Assembly: GCA_020186115.1 (NCBI GenBank)
Contig: WSYJ01000052.1
Span: 124,001-188,000, forward strand
Origin: Histomonas meleagridis
Taxonomy: Eukaryota; Parabasalia; Tritrichomonadida; Dientamoebidae
Direction of reading: 5' to 3'
DNA length: 64,000 nucleotides
Positions 19,602-29,900 of this stretch are shown here, piece by piece (positions within the stretch are counted from its first letter, which is position 1; each line of letters starts with the position of its first letter). Under the pieces are notes generated by a model. It saw only the letters and a list, made by a program, of their open reading frames with translations, was not told the origin of the DNA and searched no databases. The position numbers and the translations under genes are program-made.

Positions 19602-20549
19602 TCATGTCACTATTAGAAACACTCCAACGAACATTATAATCGACAAAATCCAACTTGGCGCTCTTGTTGGAATGGCTATCGAATCATAAGTGAATGGATT
19701 TTCGATTTCTCTATAAGGTTGAATATCTTCATCAAGTTCTTCAACCTCAATCATGTACAAATGTTTTCTTCCTTCTTCATATGTCTCAATGCAATCTTCA
19801 CTACGTTGGCTGCAGTACACATCTTTTCTTGGACTTGTAACTTTAAACTTTGTTTCAGGCAAAAAAAGAAGTTCTGCTTCATCAACAAATCTTGAAATCC
19901 ATTGGATTATACGCGAGTTCTTAAATTTATGCTTAATTTTAAAAATGTAATCATTTTCTTGTGCAAATAAACTAATACATGCAAATAATGAAAACGTTGT
20001 ACTTGATATTCCTTGTGATATTATTGTGTCGCCTGCAATAAGTTTTGCATATTGCTCTTCATGTTCTGGAGTTTCATATCTACCACCAAGATATAATGTA
20101 TCAGATTCATAGCCATTGTACTTAGGATTGATTTTTTGTATTCCACTATAAAGATATTCAAAATAACAATTATAATGTCCGGTTTCTCCTAATGATAATT
20201 GCTGTGTGAAATTTTCGCAAAAGTCATCATAGATTGTATAAATAAATACAGCTAGAATTTCATCTGCAGTAAGTTTATTATTGGGATCAACTAAATATGG
20301 TGTTTGATCTTTCTGCAAAAGATTCTTATAAAACTCATTTGTGCTTATATCATTGAATTTAGTTTGTAAATCTGCATGATTAACATTTGGCGTTGTGAGA
20401 ATTTCATTTTTATAACATTCTGCTAACGACGGATATTTAATTGGAGTATATTTTGTAAGCTTATATTCATTTCCTTCTTCTTCCGGATGGAACCTTCCTA
20501 TAGGCACATGTATTTGTAGACTAAACCTAGCAAGTATCGCAAGTATCAT
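19602..20549 (-). CDS. Ecto-ADP-ribosyltransferase-like protein (R-S-E class)
   Basis: 315 residues, ATG 20549. A weakly hydrophobic N-terminus may act as a signal peptide, and a C-terminal hydrophobic segment (WILSIIMFVGVFLIVT) ends the protein as in GPI-signal or tail-anchored proteins. The middle shows ADP-ribosyltransferase hallmarks in order: LYLGGRY (152-158) where the NAD-binding LYRG Arg normally lies, the S-T strand GISSTT (180-185), and an E-x-E turn followed by LLFLPETKFKV (224-237) as in arginine-specific ARTs. The usual Arg appears as Leu with an Arg two residues later, so activity is uncertain. It may modify surface or host proteins (inference). Confidence 0.65.
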   Translation of the reverse strand: MILAILARFSLQIHVPIGRFHPEEEGNEYKLTKYTPIKYPSLAECYKNEILTTPNVNHADLQTKFNDISTNEFYKNLLQKDQTPYLVDPNNKLTADEILAVFIYTIYDDFCENFTQQLSLGETGHYNCYFEYLYSGIQKINPKYNGYESDTLYLGGRYETPEHEEQYAKLIAGDTIISQGISSTTFSLFACISLFAQENDYIFKIKHKFKNSRIIQWISRFVDEAELLFLPETKFKVTSPRKDVYCSQRSEDCIETYEEGRKHLYMIEVEELDEDIQPYREIENPFTYDSIAIPTRAPSWILSIIMFVGVFLIVT

Positions 20550-20557
20550 CTTAAGTC

Positions 20558-20566
20558 AAACGGTTT
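20558..20566 (-). promoter_or_regulatory. Myb-site-like AAACCGTTT element upstream of the ART-like gene
   Basis: AAACCGTTT in gene orientation, 8 nt before the ATG at 20549. It is the closest of these elements to a start codon, consistent with the very short leaders of trichomonad mRNAs. Confidence 0.4.
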
Positions 20567-20707
20567 TGAATGTCATGGCATTTTTTTAATGTTTACGAAT
20601 CCTTTCAAAAAGTTAACATGATAATCACTTCATGAAGTGTAAAGCTAAGGGAAAATAAAAAAAAATGTTCATAAAGCTTTTATTCATTATGTTATAACAT
20701 AACATCA

Positions 20708-22318
20708 CTATCCCTGACTCTTATTTTGAAGTAGCTTCGCTGTTTCAGTATAACCATAATCAGATGCAATCATAAGTGCTGTTTTAAATAAATGTAATAA
20801 TTTCCAAAAATAGTTTTGTAATATGAAGTTATTAAAATAAACAATGTTTTTAACATTTATATCAATTCCTTCTTGTTCAAGTAGTAATTTAACTATTTCT
20901 ATTTTGTTATTTGAAGATGCTAAAATAAGTGCTGTATCTAATATTTGAAATAATTATCGAATGTTATTTTGAAATATTATATTATTATAATAAACAATAT
21001 ATTAAAATAATAAATATCTTTGGCATTTATATCAATTCCTTTTTGTTCTAAGAGTAATTTAACTATTTCTAATTTACCATATTTAGAAGCCAACATAAGT
21101 GCTGCTTGAAGTATTTTAAATATTTTCCAAATATTATTTTGTAATATAGTATTAATAGAATAAATATTATTTTTGGCATTAATTTCAATCCCTTCTTGTT
21201 CAAGAAGTAATTTAACTATTTCTGTGCAACAATGTTCAGATGCTTTGATAAGTGCTGTATTAAATAATCTTAATAATTTCCAAATAACATCTTAAAATAT
21301 CCTGATATAATTGAAACAAATAGCTTTAGCATTGATATTAATTCCTTCTTGTTCAAGAAGTAGTTCAACTATTTCTGTGCAACAATGTTCAGATGCAATT
21401 ATAAGTGCTGTATAAAATAATTTATATAATTTCCAAATATTATTCAGTAAAATAATGTTATTAAAATAAACATAAAATACGATAAATAAACGAAATTAGT
21501 ATTAATATCAATTCCATTTTTGCTAAGAAGTAATTCAACTATTTTTACATTATTATTAAAAGCTGCATCTATAAGTGCTGTTTTAAATAATTTGTATAAT
21601 TTCCAAATATTATTTTAAAACATAAAATTATTACAATAAATATTAGACAAAACAAATAAATATCTTTAGCATTAACATTAATTCCTTCTTGTTCAAGAAG
21701 TAGTTCAACTATATCTACAAGATTATTTATAGAAGCCTTAATAAGCGCTGTTTGTATTATTCTAAATAACCACCAAATATTATAATAAAATTTCAAATAA
21801 AACAAAGAAATAATATTTTTAACATTAAGATCAATATCTTTTTGTGCAATTAGTAATTTGACAATATCATAACCATCTAATTGAGACACCTTTATAAGTG
21901 CTGTTTCGAATATTCTTAACAATTTCCAAACATTATTTTGAAACAAAATATTATTAAAATAAATTTTAAATAAAACATATAAAAATCTTTCGCATTAATA
22001 TTAATTCCCTCTTGTTTAAGAAGCAATTTAACTATTTTTGCTTTACCATTTAGAGATGCTAAAATAAGTGCTGTTTTAAATTTTTTAAAAAAAATTCAAA
22101 TATTTTTAAATGATTTCAAGCCAAATTAATAAACATTAAATCAAACAAATAAATATCTTTAGCATTGATATCAATTTTTTCTTGTTTAAGAAGTAATTTG
22201 ACAATTTCTATATAGCCTTTTTCAGATGCGTTTAAAAGCATTGCTTTAAATTTTCTTAAAAAAATTTAAATCTTATTTTAAAATATTAAATTATTTGAAT
22301 AAAATTTCAATAAAATAT
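20708..22318 (-). repeat. Ankyrin-unit array with constant 75/92-nt spacers (3' part of the DUF3447-ankyrin locus)
   Basis: Ten ankyrin units of 78 nt (TALI-AS...LLLEQEGI(D/N)I) are each preceded by an AT-rich spacer. The distances between successive TAL codons are 153, 170, 153, 153, 170, 170, 153, 170 and 170 nt, i.e. spacer lengths of only 75 or 92 nt counted from the Asn of NAKD to the Thr of TAL. The 75-nt spacers keep frame (three are open, one holds a TAA); the 92-nt spacers shift frame and contain stops. In the frame of the downstream unit most spacers end W-K-(L/I)-x-x-(L/I)-(F/L)-x-TAL. There is no GT...AG boundary or branch-site motif. The last unit ends normally in a stop at 20708-20710. 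Confidence 0.85.
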
Positions 22319-23485
22319 TTAAACATTATTTTTTAAATCAATATACTTATGATTAATAAGGTAATTAAAAAGTTCTTCATTACCAGAAACACCTGAAACC
22401 TCTAAAAAATTAATTGGTATTGAATTTTTTTCTTGGAAATATAAAAAAATAAATATGTTTCCTGTTATGATTGAGTTGATGATATTAGTCTCATTGATTT
22501 TCATTCCTTCTTCTTCCAAGAATGAAAGAAGATCATAATTATCATATAAAATACACTCTTTTCCTAATTCTTCTAAATTAATATTTTTATTAATTTTGTT
22601 TTCATAAAAATAATGAAAAATATCATTTCGATGAAACATAATTGCTGTTTTATATGCATCTTCAAATGATGAATGATTTTGTTCACACAAATGAATAATT
22701 TCTTCATTTCCACCTGCAATTGCATATTTACCTGTGTTTTCTACTTTTGCGCCATTCATAAGTAAATATTTAAAACATTTATCAGCAGAAAAAAATGCTG
22801 CATAGTCAATTAATGTAACATTTTTATCATTAACAAAGTCACATCTTTCATAAAGTGATGGTTGAATAATTTGATTAAAATCGAAATTTGTTTGTGATGA
22901 TATTTCTTGAAGTTTTTCTATATCATCATTACGAATTATTTTTGTAATTTCATATGGATTATGTTCTTCTTTAATATATTTCTTATGAAGTTCAAAATCA
23001 TTCTTTGATAATTCTTTATAATTATCAAAGATTTGAAATATATACCTATTATGTTTTAGTTTCATAAATTCTTCTTCAGACATTTGATGCACTAAATATG
23101 GAATCTTTTTATTTTGAATAATTTTTGCATCAATTAATTCGTTTTCAATCATATTTTTAAGGAGATAATTTGATTCTTGACTTTTAATTGATATTAGAAA
23201 TTGAGTAAAAATATTTATAAAGTTGTTATTTGATTTTGTTTCTATCTTTTGTAAATATTTGATACATAATTTTCCAAACCCCATTGATATAAAATACGAA
23301 TAAACAATTCGACAAATAATATAAAGAAAAGAATATGAAAATTCATGAGAAAAGTATTTAAATGAAAATTCAACTGATTGATCAATATTATCCTCATTCA
23401 AATTAAAAATAATATTTTCTATTATTTGTAAGAATTTAAGGTTTTCATTATATTTTATCATTGCTTGACTTTGATTTCCTCCCAT
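22319..23485 (-). CDS. DUF3447 domain protein, N-terminal part of the interrupted ankyrin locus
   Basis: 388 codons from ATG 23485. It starts MGGNQS, a possible N-myristoylation site. Residues 1-170 are helical and residues about 190-330 are the DUF3447 region typical of trichomonads, including VTLIDYAAFFSADKCFKYLL, NGAKVENTGKYAIAGGNEEII and AIMFHRNDIFHYF. The last segment (ISGVSGNEELFNYLINHKYIDLKNNV) is a first ankyrin unit that stops where the first 92-nt spacer begins. Its ankyrin continuation lies directly downstream in other frames, so this is either the upstream exon of a spliced gene or a truncated product. Confidence 0.75.
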   Translation of the reverse strand: MGGNQSQAMIKYNENLKFLQIIENIIFNLNEDNIDQSVEFSFKYFSHEFSYSFLYIICRIVYSYFISMGFGKLCIKYLQKIETKSNNNFINIFTQFLISIKSQESNYLLKNMIENELIDAKIIQNKKIPYLVHQMSEEEFMKLKHNRYIFQIFDNYKELSKNDFELHKKYIKEEHNPYEITKIIRNDDIEKLQEISSQTNFDFNQIIQPSLYERCDFVNDKNVTLIDYAAFFSADKCFKYLLMNGAKVENTGKYAIAGGNEEIIHLCEQNHSSFEDAYKTAIMFHRNDIFHYFYENKINKNINLEELGKECILYDNYDLLSFLEEEGMKINETNIINSIITGNIFIFLYFQEKNSIPINFLEVSGVSGNEELFNYLINHKYIDLKNNV

Positions 23486-23931
23486 TAAAAATAAAAAATT
23501 CGTTTCTCCACACGTACCAATACACTTTTTATTTCAGCGGTGAGACATAATTTTTTTTGATCTTTCCCAGTTATATCCCATAAAATTTTATGCTTTTAAT
23601 ACATATGGATTAAAAAAATTCAAGTAATCTATTACTCTTATACATCTTAGAACTTATTTTGGTGTTTCATAAAATCATTTCGGAATCATGAAACCCATCC
23701 ATAAAACAAATTTAAAACTAGAAAATATACCTTAAGTAGATTTCTTTTATGCAAAAAGTTCATTTATTTTTTGTTTTTATCATCTTAACATTAGCAATTC
23801 CAAACTTCTTAATTTGATTAATAAAAGTGCAAGATCAAAATTTTTATCGTCTTTTAATTTAATGGCACATTTTATAACCGCCGCTTTTATATACGTCAGA
23901 ATTTAACTTTTGAACTAAATACAAGAAAAAA
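23486..23931. other. Intergenic, divergent promoters
   Basis: 446 bp of AT-rich DNA between the DUF3447 gene and the giant BspA-like frame. It has a short GC-bearing patch (TAACCGCCGC near 23875) but no ATG in frame with the following gene. Confidence 0.4.
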
Positions 23932-26900
23932 TTGTTGCAAAAGAAAGGATTCGTTTTTGGCGTTTTCATAGCGTTTTCACTTTTTACGTATCTACATGAA
24001 GCCAAGGCACCTCCGTGGTGCTATTCAACTAACATATTACGGAAACAAATAGATATTACTAAATCATTTTTTTCCATTGACAAAAATTTTCTTCAACTTT
24101 CCAATATAAATACAACTAAATCAGTAGGCTCTATATTGCCAACTCCAATAAAGAGTTATATTACAAGTATTTCAAAAGCATTGCAATTAAATTTTCTTTT
24201 TAGTGCATTAAAAAACGACAAATCTTACTATTTAACAACAGAAACAAAGCACATAAAAACTTTTTCACATACAGAAAGTTTATTCATTAAATCTGACAAT
24301 GAATTTATCATTAGTAATTTTATATATTTCATTATTATTTTTATTTTCAAGCATTATTATCAAAGCAAGAATGCTTTATTCATATTTTTTATATTATTTT
24401 TTTCAACATCATTTTCATTAAAACCAAGAGATACTCTTACCATCCATAAACAAGACGACTTTACTAAAGAAAATGAAGGCACCATCAAGAAAGTCATTAT
24501 CGATGGCGAAATCGACTCGATACCCGACAATGCCTTTAATGAATGGAAATCACTATCATATGTTCGCATTAATATCACAGGGACAACCATTGGTAATTAT
24601 GCGTTTTATCGATGTCTTAACTTAGAAACAGTTATCATTCAAGAGGGGGTTCAAAAAATTGGAATTTATTCATTTTATCGTTGCACCAAATTAACCAAAA
24701 TTTCGATACCTAATTCAGTCATTTTTATAGGAAGTTATTCATTTTTCAAATGTATTTCTATAAAAAAGGTTATGATACCCAATTATTTTATTAAGATTAG
24801 TGATTATTCATTTTCATCATGTAAGAAATTAACCAAATTAACATTTGGTAATTCTAAAAATCAAATTCTGAATTCCTTAACAAATATATTAACACAAATG
24901 AAAGAAAATGATAAAAACATTCAATCCATTGAAAGTTATTCATTTTATAAATGCATCGAATTAACTAATTTAGTTATACCACGAACGATTCATTACATCG
25001 GTAACAATGCGTTTCAATATTGTACTAAATTACAAAGTATTATAATTGGACAAAACTTAAACTTAAATAATATACAAATTAACAAACCTTATTATATTAA
25101 ATTATTATATAAAATTAACGAAGGAATAATTACTATTGGCGAAAAGTCATTTCATTCTTGTGTTAACTTAGAATATATTAATTTCGGCGAAAATGTTGAA
25201 ATAATTGGCGATAATTCATTTTGTAATTGTACGAAATTATCAAAAATTTATATTCCTGATAATGTTGAAAGAGTTGGAAAGAATTCATTTTCTTTATGTA
25301 AGAACTTAATGTTTGTAACTTATGGAAATAATATTCAAAATAAAGAATCAAAGAATATTATCGATAACAAAGCATTCGAATTCTGTGAGAATTTAAAAGA
25401 AGTGAAAATTAATGGAGATATTAAATCGATTGGTAATTCTGCGTTTTATAATTGTAATAAATTAACTGATATTAATATTCCTAATTCGATTATAACAATT
25501 GGGAAATTTGCATTTTATAAATGTTATGAATTAGAAAATATTAAAATTGGTAATAACATTCGAGAAATTGGTGAATATACATTTTATGAATGTTATAAAC
25601 TAAATAAAATCGAAATACCAAATTTAATCCAAAAGATTGAAAAATATTTATTTTATTATTGTTTAAATTTAAATGAAATTAAATTTGGAAATAACATTCA
25701 AATTATTGATGAATATTCATTTTATAATTGTATCAAATTAACAAATATTAAACTTCAAAATAATATTAATGTTATTAATAAAAAAGCATTTTGTTCGTGT
25801 ATAAGTTTAAAATCAATTGTTGTTGAAGATCATGAAAAATTAAAATTCTTTAATCGAAATAAGAAAAAAAATTTAATAAAAATTTATTATAAAGCGTTTT
25901 ATAATTGTAGTAATTTAGAAACAATTAATTTCGGTGAGAATGTTCGAGTGATTGGGAATTCATCATTTTCATTATGTATAAATTTAAAGACATTAAATAT
26001 CCCAAATTCTGTTTTATATATTAATAATTCAGCATTTTCTAATTGTAATAATTTAGAAACAATTAACATTGGAGAGAATATAATAAAAATTGGAAAATAT
26101 TCATTTTTTAATTGTATTAAATTAAAAAACATTAAAATCCAATCAAATCGTATTATAAAAATTGGGAAATATTCATTTTCGAATTGTAGTTCATTAAATG
26201 AAATTAAAATTCCTAATTCTGTTTTATCCATTACAAAACATTTATTTTCTAATTGTTATAATTTACGTAACATTATTCTTAGTGAAAACATTCAAAGTAT
26301 TAATGATTATTCATTTTATCAATGTATTAAATTAGAAACTATTAAAATCCCTAATTCTGTTCTAACAATTGAATCATATTCATTTTATTATTGTCTTTCG
26401 TTAACAAATATAATAATTGGTGAAAATGTTACTAACATTGGTTATTATTCATTTGGTTATTGTAATAATATTTTTAATGTTATTATACCGAATTTAGTTC
26501 AAAGCATTCAAAACTTTGCATTTTTTAATTGTAGTAAATTAGAAACAATTAAAATCGGAGAAAATGTTACATCTATAGGTAATAATGTATTTAATTATTG
26601 TACCAAATTACAAAAAATTATTATTCCTAATTCAGTTAAATCGATTGGAAATTTTGCGTTTTCTTCATGTTATTCTTTAAGTAATGTTATCATTAATAAT
26701 TCTGTAATACATATTGGTAGTTATACATTTTTTGATTGTATTAAATTAAATTTTATCCAATTATCAAATTCAATTACAACAATTAATGAATATTTGTTTT
26801 ATAATTGTACGAATTTAATTAATATAAATTTATCAAATTCGATTTTATATATTAAAAGTTATTGTTTTGCTAATTGTATTAACTTAAAGAAAATTATAAT

Positions 26901-29900
26901 TCCAAATTCAGTTACAACTATTGAGAAAAACACATTTGAAAATTGTTATAATATAAATGAAATAACTTTTAATAGTAATAAAATCGAAACATTAAATGAA
27001 TTTATATTTAACAATTGTAATAAATTAGAAAAAATTACGATTCCAGATTCGATAAAAACTATAAAGAAAAACGCATTTTCTAATTGTAATAATTTAGAAT
27101 CAATTGACATCGGTGAAAATGTGAATAAAATTGGAAGTAAATCATTTTATAATTGTACCAAATTATTCAATATAAAAATCACTGATTCTGTTATAACTAT
27201 TGGTAAAAGTTCATTTGAAAATTGTATAAATTTAGTTGCAATTGTCTTTGGTAAGAAAGTAATTGAAATTAAAGATTTCGCTTTTTGTAATTGTATTAAG
27301 TTAAGATATACAATATCAAATTCAGTTTTGAAAATTGGTAAAAATGTGTTTTATAATTGTTATGATTTAATTGCTTGTGATTTAGGTGAGAACATCCAAA
27401 TAATTAATGATTTCGTATTTTATAATTGTAATAAATTAACTGATATTAATATTCCTAATTCGATTATAACAATTGGGAAATTTGCGTTTTATAAATGTTA
27501 TGAATTAAAAAATATTAAAATTGGTAATAACATTCGAGAAATTGGTGAATATACATTTTATGAATGTTATAAACTAAATAAAATCGAAATACCAAATTTA
27601 ATCCAAAAGATTGAAAAATATTTATTTTATTATTGTTTAAATTTAAATGAAATTAAATTTGGAAATAACATTCAAATTATTGATGAATATTCATTTTATA
27701 ATTGTAATATTAAAAAATTGGATTTTCCGACTAAATTGGAATCAATTGGAAATTATTCATTTTATAATTGTGTCGATTTAAATACAATAACGTTTAATAA
27801 GAACTTAAAAGTTATTGGGAATAATTCATTTTGTTATTGTAAAAACTTAATAAACATTAAATTCGAAAATCCAAATTCGATAAATGAAATTGGAGAAAAA
27901 TCTTTTTATGAATGTAATAACTTAGAAACTTTTATTTTTGGAAATCGACTTAAAACTATTGAAAATTATACATTTGAAAGTTGTTATAAACTTAATAAAA
28001 TCATTTTAACTAATTCGATTGAAAGCATAAATAAATATTCATTTAATAATTGTATTAATTTAAATAATATTGTTATTGGTAATAATGTTAAAACTATTAA
28101 AAAGAATTCATTTTCGAATTGTATTAATTTACATAATATTATAATACCAAATTCAGTTATAAAAATTGGTAAAAATTCATTTTATAATTGTACTAATTTA
28201 GAATCAATAAAAATTGGTAAAAACTTAAAATTCATTGGTAAATATTCATTTTCTTTATGTATTAATTTAAGAAATATTACTATACCTAAATCAATTACTT
28301 ATATTGGAACTAAAACATTTTATTTTTGTAAGAAATTAAAATTCATAAAAATATCGAAAAATAATTTTAATTATTCCAATTATAAAAACGATGGAATTTT
28401 ATATGATAAAAATATAACAAAATTAATATTATATCCATCAGATAATAAAAATGATCAATTTGTTATTCCGATTTCGATACAAAGAATTAATTCATATGCA
28501 TTTCAAAATTTAAATTATTTACGAACTTTAATTATTAATATAAATGTTAAAACAATTAAAAATTATTCATTTAATAATTGTAATAAATTAAAATGTATTT
28601 ACTTCTTAAGTGATAATTTACCAAAAATTGAAACAAATTCATTTAATAATGTTAAAGCTTCAACAATTATTACGAAAAAAACAAATAAATTTAAAAAATT
28701 CGGAAACTTAAATGTGAATTTTGGTAATGAAGTTAATGAATGTATACCTTATCCTTTAATAGAATATAAAAATTTGCCCGAAAAATATATTTCGAATATA
28801 AAAACTCAAAACGATATTAATAATAATGAAGTAAATATTAATAATAACAAAATTAAGAAAAATATTTTAATTGTTTTGTTAATCATCGTTTTGATAATGT
28901 ATTTTATAAGTCGATTTTGTAGTAACGATTTCATGTCTTTTACAAATAGGAAAACATTTATATTCGAAAACAAATATTTGCAAGCAATAAAATATGAAAT
29001 CCCACAAATTGTTTATGAAAATGATAATAATAATAATAGTGAAAATGATAATAATAATAATAGTGAAAATGATAATAATAATAATAGTGAAAATGATAAT
29101 AATAATAATAGTGAAAATGATAATAATAATAATAGTGAAAATGATAATAATAATGTTGACGATAAATTTATAAATAATTTTATTTTTGAAAATGGTTCAA
29201 AAATCCGAAATCAAGAAAAAGTAAAAAAGAATCAAAAGAAAATGGCCAAAGAGGAAGAAGAGAATTTCATAAACGACAAAAACGAAGAGTTCATTGCACA
29301 AAAGAAGTATTACATGTTCATTTATTTCTTATTTGCGTCACTTCTTACACAATCTGAATTATCTGACAAATTTACCAAATTCATAGAAAATAATCGAAGC
29401 AGAGAAACAGCGAAGAAATCACTTGATACAAAACAATACGATGATCTAAATGCATTTGTTCAATCGTCTGAAACGATTGACTTCTTAAACATTTATACGT
29501 TTTCTGTCTTTCCATCTATGTTCCATTACTTTTTAACGACTTTTGGTAATGAATCGTTTATAAAATATTTAAAGAATTTGAAATCTCCAATTTTATTAAT
29601 TACGTTTTCACGATCAGCATTTTTTTCGCCATTATTTATTAATTATATATATAAATCATTTTGTCCGATTTTATCACCATTATTATCGACGAATGAATTT
29701 AATAACAAAGATATAAATGAAATACGTGAAAATATCCTAAAAAATTGTGAAAAAAATTCGACAATATTTCCAAATTATATTTCGGATATATTATTAATTA
29801 ACAAAAAAAATATTTTTCATTTTTATTACGTTTTTATTGTGTTTTTAACTTATGATACATATAAAAATATTTCATTTCAACAAATTTTAGGTATAATTGA

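Noticed and set aside
20708..22318. Conventional GT...AG introns between ankyrin units
   Set aside because: Spacer starts vary (ATTTATTT, ATTATTTC, TTTTTATA and others) with no common GT, and the apparent ACAG at the 3' end is simply the Thr-Ala codons; no ACTAAC-type branch site is seen.
24360..24590. Antisense 76-codon frame in the BspA-like gene
   Set aside because: Shadow of the LRR frame with no domain.
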